A stretch of 64,000 bases of DNA from Serilophus lunatus (GCA_013399895.1 VXBA01006143.1:104590-168589), one strand, 5' to 3'; positions 14,068 to 25,600 are shown, counted from the stretch's first letter. Notes: generated by a model from the sequence alone, not told the origin. Program-made: numbers and translations.

Positions 14068-15339
14068 GTAAGTACATTTTGCAGTACTTTGTGGCCATTC
14101 TGAGTGTTTTTATGTTGTGTTTTACATAGTTTTATGTTTACTGTATGTTAGTTACTGTTTACAATTAATTGAATGCATCTATTTTATTTCATAAGGTACG
14201 GATTCAAGTGGAATTCTTTGGATTTGTTTGGGCTTAGGAGCAATTTTAATGCTCACCCTCTTCATCTTAATGGTCTTGTTTAAATGGAAGCACCTAAAGC
14301 AACTAAAAGAAAAACTGGAAAACACAGGTGAATAAATAAGATTCTTTATATTAATAACTTTAGATCATTATACATTTTAGCTCCTCTTACCATGTACAAA
14401 TTTTGCATATCACTTATATTCCAGATTCTGATGACTGTCTTTGTTGGACTGTTCTGTATTCCTAAAATAGTCTCCATGAAGTTATCAAAATTACTAGGGA
14501 ATAAAATATCCAGATGGTGACCTGCAAAAGCAGAGATCCCTCCTGGCTGGTTCTGGTATATTCATACCGGGCTTACTTGAAGGTGTTTGAGAAATCATTT
14601 ATGAACTCTCAACAGCAAAAACCTTTGTAAGGGTTTCACGCTCTTTTCATTGAATGCAAAAAGGAATTCTACACAGGTAGAGGATGCACATTCAATACTA
14701 GCTTTTCACCTTATAAGAATTTAAATAATTTTATTTAATATTGCAGTGTGTGAGAAGCATATGTGGTATATTTTATGACAGTGAAAAGATTTAATTTATT
14801 TATACATTTTATAAATACTATATTTGTGAGGGTTCAGACAATAAATAATTACTGATTAGAAAATGTGTTTGATTACTTCAATGCTTACCCTGAAGTACAG
14901 CAGTTATATTTTCATACAACAAAAGATTATCATATATAACTACATCCTAAAACTTTTACTATATCTTGAAACTTTCACTAAGGTTAAAACATAGTTGGAA
15001 CACAATGAAATTTGGACCTTTAATAACTGTATGTTTGGTATAGCATTATGTATGTACTAAATTAACTTCTGTGTATTTACAGACTCCTCTGTGGAGCCGA
15101 ATAATATTCTCAAGGCTAATACTGAGAACAGTGTGAATACAGAAGAAATTAGACACACACTTCAAAGTGAAACATTAATGTATTCAGTGGAAGAATGCAC
15201 TTGCAGTGACTGTGGCTTGGTAAAACCTCAGACTGGCTGTGAAACTTCATTTCCATTACCAGCTACTGAAGAACGAGCTACTGTTCTAGTTACCACAAAA
15301 TCTTTTGATTATTGCAACTATGTTCTGGGTGTTGGTTGA
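13953..15339 (+). CDS. TNFRSF17: TNFRSF17 (BCMA), complete, 3 exons
   Basis: B-cell maturation antigen, a TNF-receptor-superfamily receptor that binds BAFF and APRIL on late B cells and plasma cells and signals through TRAFs to NF-kB (known for the family). Exons 13953-14067, 14196-14327 and 15083-15339 join in phases 1 and 1 to give 504 nt, 167 residues (human is 184). Exon 1 encodes one cysteine-rich domain with C4, C17, C20, C24, C32 and C36 and a DxL motif at D11-L13, which in the mammalian protein contacts ligand. There is no signal peptide, as expected for this type III protein. Exon 2 carries the single membrane helix (about residues 45-67) followed by a basic stop-transfer stretch. 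Exon 3 is the cytoplasmic tail, with the conserved VEECTC block at 118-123 and the FPLPATEERATVLVTTK block. The start is fixed by an in-frame TAA at 13938-13940. The gene lies 1.13 kb upstream of SNX29 on the same strand, as in mammals. Confidence 0.96.
14196..14327 (+). CDS. TNFRSF17: TNFRSF17 exon 2
   Basis: Residues 39-82. The hydrophobic span ILWICLGLGAILMLTLF and the residues after it form the transmembrane helix, followed by KWKHLKQLKEKLEN on the cytoplasmic side. The acceptor is ataag|GT and the donor ACAG|gtgaat; both borders are phase 1, so the exon is symmetric. Confidence 0.95.
15083..15339 (+). CDS. TNFRSF17: TNFRSF17 exon 3 coding part
   Basis: Residues 83-167 and the TGA stop. 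The acceptor is tttacag|ACTCC. It contains the conserved tail motifs VEECTCSDC and ATVLVTTKSFDYC. The extreme C-terminus (NYVLGVG) ends sooner than the human protein. Part of this exon is duplicated at 16099-16262. Confidence 0.95.
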
Positions 15340-15640
15340 CTCTGAGATAAGTATATTTTTACTGCATAATCATAAATGAGTTATTCCAGTATAGCTATTA
15401 ATACTTGCAGTGAGTGGAGAAGGTATTACATCATCCTTATAGCTGTCATTAATACTGTCATGTATTTCTAAGTCTAGTATTTTTTAGTCAAGTATTTCGA
15501 CATTATTCTCAGGTGTTAGTTATTGGAACTATTAATTTCTGAAATTCTTTACACAGGACAGCTTTTTCTGCTTTTAGAGATTGTATCCACCAACACCAGC
15601 TACATACAAATCCATCAATAAACAAGTTTGCAAATGCATA
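15340..15640 (+). other. TNFRSF17: TNFRSF17 3' UTR with candidate poly(A) signal
   Basis: AT-rich non-coding sequence after the stop, with a canonical AATAAA at 15617-15622. Cleavage is expected about 10-30 bases later. The UTR boundary is inferred, not shown. Confidence 0.55.
15532..15581 (+). repeat. Block Y, copy A (50 bp, in BCMA 3' flank)
   Basis: This segment aligns without gaps to 16046-16095: 43 of 50 bases agree by eye, including a shared TTACACAGGACAGCT. All seven differences are A/T here and G/C in the other copy. Here block Y lies downstream of the BCMA tail exon; in the second copy it lies immediately upstream of the exon fragment. Confidence 0.85.
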
Positions 15641-16045
15641 CTTTATGTTAAACTCAGATCTTGTGCCAAAAATTACTTGAGGGTACACAAGGGCTGTTCC
15701 AAGAGGCAGAAATGAAAACCCACAGTATATCCTCAGTGTTGAAAAGAATAATTTCAAACACTTGAAATAGGAATGTTCTAACGATGGACCCTTGCGGAGT
15801 ATGGAGGTCCCCTGGGTTCAGAAGGTCACAACAAAGGAGCTTGTGGGGCTGTGGGGCATGACAAATTAAAATATTTTAGGACTTGTAAATTACTGCCCAA
15901 AATCTGTGAATAATCCTCATTACAGCACCTTTAGGAGGCTAACACAGAGCTTTGGCCAGTTGGGATTTGGCTGAAGAGGTCTGGGTACACAGAGCCCAAA
16001 CCTCTGAAATAGGCCCATAGGGCTATCAAATTCATCTCGGAATTT
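15641..16045. other. Short intergenic segment TNFRSF17-SNX29
   Basis: About 400 bases between the candidate BCMA poly(A) site and the duplicated block. I see no coding structure and no named repeat. Confidence 0.5.
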
Positions 16046-16095
16046 TTAATTTCCGAAAGGCCTTACACAGGACAGCTCTTTCTGCCTCTAGAGAT
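16046..16095 (+). repeat. Block Y, copy B (upstream of exon-tail copy)
   Basis: Second copy of the 50-bp block at 15532-15581. It ends in a pyrimidine tract and AG (TTTCTGCCTCTAG), which looks like a 3' splice site directly before the duplicated BCMA exon fragment. Confidence 0.85.
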
Positions 16096-16098
16096 CAG

Positions 16099-16262
16099 AC
16101 CCACACTTCGAAGTGAACCTGAATGTCCTCAGTGGAAGAACGCACTTGCAGCGCCCGTGGCTTGGCAAAGCCTCACACTGGCTGTGAAACTGCGCTTCCA
16201 TCACCAGCTACTGACGAACGAGCTCCCGCTCTAGTTCCCACAAAACCTTCCGATTATTGGCA
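16099..16262 (+). pseudogene. Partial duplicate of the TNFRSF17 tail exon
   Basis: Positions 16129-16259 align without gaps to TNFRSF17 15184-15314, with 112 of 131 bases identical by my count. The reading frame of the cytoplasmic tail is preserved (VEERTCSARGLAKPHTGC; then the ATDERAPALVPTKPSDY stretch) with no stop. A one-base deletion just before 16123, relative to the parent, puts the upstream part out of frame. The fragment lacks the cysteine-rich domain and membrane helix, so it cannot make a receptor by itself. It abuts the SNX29 CpG island. I call it a pseudo-exon; use as an alternative exon or as part of the SNX29 5' leader cannot be excluded. Confidence 0.88.
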
Positions 16263-16473
16263 CTGTGATGAGTCCCTCCGGTGCATGTTTTGTACGGGCT
16301 CTTCCCGCGGGGGCGGTCCCGGTGCGTGGGGCCGCGGGTTCGGGGCCGGGGCCGGGCCGAGCTCCCCGCACTCCGGGCCGCGTTTACCTTCCGGGGCGCG
16401 GGCGGGTTCCGGGGCGGTCGCTGGCGGCCCGGCCGTGGCTGCGGGAGCGGACGGAGCCCCGCGGGCACCATGA
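16123..16473 (+). other. Upstream ORF ending on the SNX29 ATG
   Basis: A 116-codon open frame starts at an ATG inside the duplicated BCMA fragment, runs through the CpG island and stops at a TGA at 16471-16473 that overlaps the SNX29 start (ATGA at 16470-16473). Most of its length is GC-rich sequence that is open by composition. It matters only if SNX29 transcripts begin upstream of 16123, which the sequence cannot show. Confidence 0.4.
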
Positions 16474-16620
16474 GCGGTGAGTGGGGCGGGACGGGCGGCG
16501 CGGGGATGGGCGGCACAGCCCGGGGGGCCGCGGCCGGGCGGGGCCCTGCNCGGCACCGCAGCCCGCCCCTCGTTCCGGCTCCCAAAATCCCCCCGAGGTG
16601 GTGTTTCACCTGGTTTTAAT
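16270..16620 (+). promoter_or_regulatory. SNX29: CpG island and TATA-less promoter of SNX29
   Basis: Strongly GC- and CpG-rich sequence in an otherwise AT-rich window, with several GC-box-like GGGCGG or GGGGCGG motifs (near 16312, 16412, 16483 and 16493) and no TATA box. It covers the SNX29 start codon and the beginning of intron 1. This is the usual architecture of a housekeeping promoter; the transcription start itself is not determined. Confidence 0.85.
16470..16476 (+). CDS. SNX29: SNX29 exon 1 coding part
   Basis: Only seven coding bases, ATG AGC G, before the donor G|gtgagt, phase 1. Exon 2 completes the third codon to give MSG. An in-frame ATG at 16281 could extend the protein by 63 residues if included in the transcript; the extension has no resemblance to a domain and the 16470 start fits the known protein. 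Confidence 0.93.
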
Positions 16621-19600
16621 CCCTTAAATCCTGTCCTTGAGCCTGGCGCTGGCTCACGGCATCAGTGGTGCTGGGCTTCTGTGGTGCCTCAACTGTGCAA
16701 AATCGCAGGGAATGTTCCTGGGGAAATAAATGAGCAAGGGAAAAGAGGAATAATAAGATTTAACAATGTGAACTCCCGAGCGTGCGGTGGGTGGGAGAGG
16801 TGAGAAGAAGCTGGTATGAGGGTGTGCCGGGGCTGTGTCTCAGCTCGGTGGGAATTGCTGCCCTCCGTGTTCCGGGGAATGGTGCGAAATCCTGCGGGGA
16901 CTGGGGGGTTTGTCAGACGGAAAACCCGAAAGCTTTGCCTGAGACTTGCGACTCACAAACTACGGGACTGGAGGAAGCAGAGCCCCCTGAACGGGGCTCA
17001 GCGTGGAGAGTTATTCGTTAGGATGGAGAAAGAAATCTTAATGGGTTTTTCTTGTAAATATAAAGGGATTAAAAGACATTGGCAAGGGTTTGTTTGGGGG
17101 TTTTTAAGAAGCAAATACTTTGATGGGTCTCCTCGTACAACTTCAGTAATGGAAGTTGCAGAAAACAGTCCCTGTAACCTCTGGAAATGGGATTGCAGGT
17201 TTATCGCCCTCCCTGACTTCATACGTGGTGGGATTTGTTACCAAAGGCTGCAAGAAAATACCCAAGAGTTAACTGGAGCAACTGAATGCAGTGCTTTGTG
17301 GATTGCAGGAATTTCTGAAAATGAAATAAAAATTAAAACTGCTTCAGTTGTATTTTTCTCTGTTGTGTTCTCAACTTTATGGTTGAAAAAAACAGAAGAC
17401 TTTTTTTATGGAAGAGATGAGGCAGAAAAAAAAAAGATTATTTTGGGGAAACGTGTTAATTAACCTTGTTGTGAAAAGTGCAAGTAACAGTGAAATTTTT
17501 CAAACCATGGGAAAAGAAAGTTTCTTAAATGTTTCAGATCTTGACACAACACAGACTAAATCCTAATTATGAAATGTGTAAGAGTCATCTTTTTCACATG
17601 GAAAACCTCAGCTCTTCAGTGATGATTTCAGGCTTTTGCAAATTTATGCAAATCAGAGCCTCGTCTTTGGGAGCTCTATTTGGATTCTATGACTCAAAAG
17701 GCAAGGTGGCTCCTCTTGTGGCCTAAAGCTTCATCGTATAGTTATTAATAATAATTTTGAATCTTAAGATAATGAAGAAATACGGGTTTATGAGGAGAGA
17801 AAATATTTAATTAGAATAATGTCTGAGGTGACATTAACCCTGGTAGTGCAGTTGCATGGGAAGCTGCCCATGTGGAGTCCTTGCCAAGGCTTGTATCACT
17901 TTTCCAACAATTTCGATTGGACAGAAAGAGAACAAAAAAGCCCCACTAATGTTCCACTTTGCCAAACATTTCTGTTAGACAATACAGTATTTTTTCTAGA
18001 ACACAAATGAAAGATCAGAACAGAAATACTTATCATTATCATGCTTGTTTCAGATAAAGGACATAGCTAATGTTAACACCTCATCAATTTTAACCAGCTC
18101 ATTTTTTAGCAGCTGTAACTCTAGCAGCAGTGTTTGCATTTATTTCCTTGGCCAGTTTTAGCTCTTAAAAGTAAAAGAGCTGTTCCTAAAATATAGTTAG
18201 AAGAACCTCTTTCCTTAATGACTATAGTTATTTTTTTAGCTGTAGTGTATTTCTAGTGGATGTGAAGGTGACTTCCTGTTTATTTAAGTATTACTTGAGT
18301 ATTACTAATGCTACTTAATAATTACATGTTTGTATTTTATTATACAAGTGCTGAATAGACTAAACTTTAAAGGGAAGTAACACAAGGAAACAAGATTTAT
18401 GTGCTTGTCAGGAATTAGGGGTGTTGTCGCTTGCTTAACGAGTTTCAAAAAACTTCAAAATGGAGGATGAGGCAGTAGAACCATAATAGTGTCATGTAAG
18501 GTAGCATTTAAATTAGATCAGTGTTTGTTTTGTTTTAAACTTCCACCCTCAGAACCTGGACTAGAGCAAGCAAAAGGGATTGCAGCTGAAATTTTGCATT
18601 TAAGTGCAAGTAGTGTTTTTTTTTTTAACTTGTGTGCTACATGTGGTGCTGAATGAGCTTCTCCCATGAAGAATTGGATGGAAATCCTGCTTTCCTTGAC
18701 TTGTGTGCCAGTTTTCTTCTGCAGGAGGTGTGGATGTTTGGGGCAGGGCATGGAGAGAACTTTGTTTTAAAAAGAGGAAAGCATGACCTTGCCGAGCAGA
18801 AAACGAGGAGGGTCACAGAGGCAGGTGCAGCACCTGAGCCTATTTTAAACTGAGGGGATGTTGGTGGGAGGAGTCTCTGAAAGTTTCTTAGTTTTTGCAA
18901 CCATATGTTTTCACAATTATTTTTAGACTCATGTGTGGACTTCCTTTTTATTGCAGTGGTCTAAATGCAGTCCTTTATTCTGAGTAATGCTCTTTTTATA
19001 CATTCTGTGTTTTGTATTTGTATGTGTGTTACTGCAGTTTTTGGCACTGTTCTGAACCAGGAGAAGGCTATTTTGGTCAGTTTGTAATACATTTTTAGTC
19101 TTTAAATCAGCTGGAATTGATCACACTTAATTGGTGCTTTTGGCTGAAAATATGCTTTTTTGTTTCTTTCTTAAAGATTTATTTTAGAAAATGAAGACAT
19201 AAAGAGCAAAATCTTAAAGTTAGTAGAGATTTATTTTTACTTTCCACCTACTTGAAACAGAAATGTCACTCAATAGTACTACATTTTCTAGGCTTATTAC
19301 AAAGAAGAATACATCCTCTGCTTGAAAATCCACACAACTTAATCTCTCAGTTTTTGAAAAGATGTTACACCTTGTGAATATTCTTTTTCTTCTGTCTGCA
19401 GAATTTTTGTTAAGCACAGCAGAATTTAAGAGATGCATTGAAGAGAAACCTTGGCCTGCCCTCAGTACAGACTTTATAGTGTTATATGGCTTTAGAGCCC
19501 TTTAATGGTGAAGGTGACTTGAACTGCTTGAGAAATTTACTGGTTGTAATCACTCATGATTGTTATTAGTGCAAATTTACAACTAAAGTAAAGATGAAAT

Positions 19601-22600
19601 ACACATTGCATTCGGTCTGTGTGACTTTAAGGCTGTTTAGTATCACATGCTTTTGTATTTTAGAACATCAATTAGCATAGTGAACATCTGTAAGTTTTCT
19701 GTATTTATGCATTTTTTATATTAATCACAGTTTGAAATAGAGTTGCAAAACAATTCTATTTTACCAAATAGAAAGAATCCAAAGAGATGTGAATTTAAAA
19801 ACTAACATGTATTGCATTTGGAAGAGAAACTTAGCTCACATACCAGTATTTTCATTTGCTAAATGATTTTCAGGTCATGAAATTATTAATTACATGCATT
19901 TGTTCTGGTGTGGTCTCAAACTATTAATGTAGAGAGAGAGATGTTGTTGTGCCTGTTCTCGCAGGTATGTGGGAAGCATAAGACTAGAAAAGTAATGAGT
20001 TTTGAAGCAACAGAGAAAATCCACAGATTTGCGTATGTTCACTGTTGCTGTACATGAAGGGCTGCAGTAAAGGTTGGGATTGTTTTCCTGCTTTTACAGT
20101 GATATGATTTATTATATGGATGCATGTATGTGTCTCCTTTTTTGGCACTGTATGAATAGTTAAAACACTGAATATAATTTAGTAAATTATAATCTCTGAA
20201 GGAGCACGAAGTGGAATGGTGGGGGTTGTACAAATTTACCCTTTTCTTCATGGTGGCATAACTGGCACAGCTGTGAGGAGGTTCACACTGGGGGGGAGGG
20301 GGTTTGTGTCTGGAGTCCTGTGCTGGCTTTGAGCACTGTTTGGATGCACTGGAGTGCTTGAGCCAGACCTCACACATCACATGCCTGCACAGTTTGAGCG
20401 AGAGCTCAAAATGAGAAGTGTAACTTCTTGGAAACACACTGGAACTAGCTCAGTGACTGTTCTGAAGCTCAGTTAGGGAGCAGCTATGTTTGCTTGGTTT
20501 GCCTCTTTTCTTTATTCTGGCATATGGAGGGGGTTTCTTCTCCTAATCCCATAGTTAATGAATAGACATGGAATATGAGTTACATAAATATATTCATAGA
20601 CAGATGAATGTCAATATATGTTCAGACATTATATTAATACAATATATATTCATCTATTATATGAGTATATATATTTAAATGAAGAACCGTTTTAGCAGGA
20701 CAGTTTCTGCCCTGTCCTCATTTAGGACGAAATTGTTTTGAATGGTTTTATGAAGATAGGAGATTCTGGGAATTGGACCTCCCACTGTCAGATATCAGGA
20801 GGAAGAGACACATATCTTTGATATCATCTCTCTTTATTAGAGGACTTACTGTGTGGTATTTGATTTTCAGCATCTGGAGGAACTTGCTCATGCAGAGGTT
20901 TGATAATTGCCTTTAAATCTGTACATGCATTGATTATGTGTTCTTTGTGAGGGAAAGGAGAATAGAATGGCTCTAATTCCAGAGAGGTCACAGAGGTTTC
21001 TGATAGATATTTAGAACTTAAGTTCAGAATAAAAAAATTATAGAGGTTATGTAGATCAATTAAAGAATAAATTTTACACATATTCATAGGAGTTTATAAA
21101 GGATATTCCAAGAAGCCAAGTATTTGTTGTTGAAATATTTAAAGATTGTCTTGCAGAGTTGCAAGATAAACTAGATTTTATAGGTGTTAATCAGGAAGAA
21201 CTATGCTGGCAGTTACATTTTAAGGGATTTATTATAGCAGTTACTGTTCACTCGGCTTAGGACTCTTTCTGCAGTCAGGTTGTTTGACAGTAAGAAAATA
21301 TTCCTGCTGTCTCTTTCTCATTTTAAGTTTTTTCCTTGTGCTGTGATGCTGTACTGAACTGAGAGTTGACCCAGAATGAAAGAATATTTAAAAATAAAAA
21401 ACCTTGACTAGGTTAGTTCTAGGCTTGCAACGTGGCCCAGAGGTGGTTGTGCTCAGGGCAAATGGTGCATCAGCCTGTACAATTACCTGTATTTGGTATT
21501 ACTGCAATATCTGTTATATCATGAAACCAGAGTCTTACTAAAGTAAGACTCTAGATGATATTTGAAACAGTATTCCTGTTATAATCACATACTGTATATA
21601 TGTATAACAGCATATTATATAAAGGATACTTGAAACCTCCAAACAGTTTATATTGCATCTTCTTCTTTAGAGAAAATACATTAGTTAATTTAGTGGAATA
21701 ATTGGCATGGCAAGAAAGTTTTCAGGGTGCTTGTGTTGGCCCAAATGTATTTAAAAAACCTATTTATTTTAAAATGTTGTAATTTTGCTGATTTTCAGGT
21801 TCACAAAACAATGACACTAAAAGACAGTTTCTTCTAGAACGGCTGCTGGATGCAGTTAAACAGGTGAGAAATCCAATACACATTTGTGCAGTGTAATTAC
21901 TCAGGGTTGTCAGTACTCCAGGAGCTATCTTTGCTCTTTTTCCTCCTCCTTGTTAAAGAGGAGGAATAAAAAGAAAAGCAGACAAAGGAGAAATCTTGGC
22001 TTTCCCATAGTGCTACAGATTTTTTTTCTGCTAAAAGCAACTATTATACAGTATTTGTTTAAAATTCTTGTTCTAAATAGGTTACATTTGTAATATCTCT
22101 ATTTTAAACATATTTAATACTATAGAGTGTGTGTTATGAACTTACATATTTGTAATAGTGATATGACTGAACTAAATTACAGTGTAGTGCAAAGGCTAAC
22201 TTGGTTAACATTTTACAATAGCAGCTTTTTACTTTGCACTAAGGTTTTTAGTGAATGGTTAAAATACACGTAAAGATTTTATTTATTTATGTCTGTATTT
22301 TGCATCAACATGGAGTCCAGTAAGTGGAATTTCATAGAGTGGACTCAATTTAGGAGAGCTTGGGAGGCAAAAGAAGCAAGTCAATGATATGTTTTATAAA
22401 GAATGAATCTTCTGTAATTGTAGCACTGAGCTGAATAGGAGCAATGTTTGGTTTTGTGGGTGTACATTTAAAACTCAAAAGTAGTAATTTCCACTCAATT
22501 TTCAATTTACTGAAGGGCCTGCAGGTGTGTTGCTCTGACTAGCAAGGATATATTTGAACTGCAGGAGTAGCCTGTTAGTGGCACATGATGCTGTAGAGCA

Positions 22601-25600
22601 CTTTTTGGTTGCAGGCTGTACTTGCTGATGCTTTATTTTGTTCTGCTTCCTTTTTTTGTTATGAGTTTGTTTCTTATATGGAAGTAGTTAAAAAAATTGA
22701 ATTTGTTCAGTGTAACAAAAATGTCTTAAAATTTGTTTATTGCAGTGTCAAATACGATTTGGAGGAAGAAAAGAAATTGCTTCAGACTCTGACAGCAGGT
22801 AAAATAGTCTAAGAAACTTTTAACATGCTGATTTTATGCATCATAATGATATACAACATGTGGCACAAAATACTTGACATAGTCAAAAAATTACATTGCA
22901 TGAAACGTAGGTGATGCGAAGCTGAGATAACATGACTGACAACTGCTGAAAAAGCTGAGGGTGATTTCTCAAATTGATTGGCAGTTCTTCTGAATGTACT
23001 CTCTGCCCCAACTTTCCCTCATCACAGTGAGACTGTGGGTCTAAGTAGATTATCCTGCTTGCAAGTAATGAGATTAGTGAATAGAAGGGGTCTTTCACTG
23101 CTTATAAGATAATGCTTCACTTTACATTCCCCATTCAGAGATCTGGAATAAACTTGCTGTATAGAAACTTAGTTGATTGTTCTTTTCATATGATCTGTTT
23201 AAAAATTGTGTTGCAGAGTGACTTGTTTGTGTGCTCAGTTTGAAGCTGTGCTACAGCATGGCCTGAGGAGGAGCCGAGGACTGGCATTAACAGCAGCAGC
23301 AATAAAACAGGCAGCAGGTTTCTCCAGTAAAACTGAAACAGGTAAGTTCTTAATTGGAGCTGTGCTGTTTTAGTTAGTTGATATGTTCAATCGAGTGATA
23401 TAATTTCTAATTGGAGTGTTAAGCATTGCTTAAACTGCAGACTGTAAGTAGGATAGTTAATGCTTGGCAGTGTGTTGTACCAGCAGCAGTGAAAACGACT
23501 GTTGCTTTAACTTTCATACGGAGTTTCTCTAGAAATTTTGATGTTGGGAAATCTGTACTTCCTACAGTTACATCATGTATAGTGGCAAATTTATTTTGAA
23601 TTCTGGTAGGGGTAAATGCTGTGTAATTGTGCTGTTAAGTTTTTACAACAACGTGTTTGTTCCTAACCTTGTCTTACTCTACTCTTTAACTGACATAATC
23701 TATTGCATCAGATGTGTTTAATTTTTAAGTATTGATGTGATTTTAGAAAGAAAAATTATATTACTTGAGTTGTTTGGATTGGATTTTATTGTTTCTCCAC
23801 ATTTAAAGAGAAGAATATTTTTCTCTTCACCTTGATGTTTTCTCCTGTTTTTTTAATCAAAACTGCATGAAGATATAACTCTTTATCAGTTCTGTTGTGA
23901 AGTTTGCTGCGCAGGTTTTTTTTTCTTCATCAGAGTACACATAATAAAGAGTTTGAATTTTGAAAGTTTGTCAAGTGTAACATTTTATGTTTGTAACTCC
24001 ACATAGTGGAGTTTTGGGTTTTGGTGTTTTTTTTTCAAAATATATTCGGTGATGATAAAACGGTTAATACACTTGGATCTGCAGCTGTGCAACTTCCAGT
24101 GGCACCAGACACCATGCATGTCACTGATGTTACATTAATACTAAATGTGTGGCTTGATACAATGGTATTTTTAAATTGCTTCAGCAATGGACTTGTTTCC
24201 TATGGCAAATAGGGTGAAATGCTGAGTCTTGTGTGCTGCCCTTCCTGCTCATGGGGTAGAGCCTCCAGACTTGGCTTTCTGTGGGAGCTAAAGTAGCCAT
24301 GCTCTTAGAGAAGCTGCTGAGTTTTCCAGGTTTGCTTCTTTTACTTAGTAATGGCCAAGATTTGACACTTGCTGATGCTAAATGAGCACGTGAGACAATT
24401 CAGCTGTTTATACCATCTTTACAGATTTTCAGCTCTGCAGTGTGCTTTTTACTCCCTTGTGTGTGTTTGTAATTGGGGATTGGATACTGTGTGATCTCTT
24501 TCAAGCTCTGAGTGGCTTCCATGTCTTTAGTAGGCAGTGCTTTGATTACCTGCAATTGTGAGTCTTATGCTTTGGTGCAGAGAATGTTCTTCCTTGTTTT
24601 GCTCTCTCTGACTTATGCAAATAGTGTGTCTTTAAATTTGAAGACATCACATGCCAGTCTTATGACTTCCGTCTTTTCTGTTATTAGATTTGTGGTGTAT
24701 GAACGTTTCATCCTCTCAGTGGTCAGAGGTACAAAGGTGCATCTCTGATTTTTGGGTACTTAATGACAATTCAGTTGCCCATTTGCTTGTGTATGTGTTT
24801 TACTTGGGGGCTTGTCAGTGAGATAATGTGGAGGAAGAGGAGAAAGTCAGGCAGGTTATCTATGGTTGGGGAATGGAAGGAGGAAGAAAACATCATTTTT
24901 ACTCCTGAGGAAGATGTGTGCAAGGTCAAGAACAAAAACATGGCTTTGCAGCAAATAGAAACTGTACAGTGACTTTTTTTTTTAATGGAAGTGCAGACTC
25001 CCCTGTATATATCTTTACAAATTACAGTGTTGGGTTGGTATGTTGTTGTTTTTCTTTTCCCCTGAAAGCAATTGCAAAGTACTTCTATATTTATATCACT
25101 TTCAGACACATGAGTCTGGGATGATTTATATACCATTCTGTCTAACATAATCACAGGTGTCATCTTTTTTTTTAGCACAGTGGAATGCTGCTGTTTAGGC
25201 TATAAATTCAGGCTTTGACAATTGAAAAAATTGTTCAGTAGTGGGTATTGTTTGAAGTCTACAGATACTTCATGACAAACTGTGCTTAATGATTGCCAAA
25301 CTATACCAGAATTTTTTTTCTTTGCATAATATGTTCTCAGCTGAATATGTGAGCCTGTCCTATAGATGAAACACTGGCTTAAATGTGCTTTTAAATATGA
25401 AATCTATGTAAAAGTATAATCCTTTAATCTGTGTTTTCGCTTTTTCAATTAAATGAAAAGTTCTAAGTGCTTAAATATCTCATGTTCTGTAGAAATAAAT
25501 AACCCATTTAACTGAAGGGCTGCAGGAGGGTGGTAGATGATTGACCTGTGTTCCAAGTTATGGTGTTACCTGTTTGTTTTATAAATTTACATGTAAATGG

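Noticed and set aside
16816..17463. 215-codon open frame on the plus strand downstream of the CpG island
   Set aside because: It lies in SNX29 intron 1, has no recognisable domain, no splice context and an unremarkable composition. It is probably open by chance.
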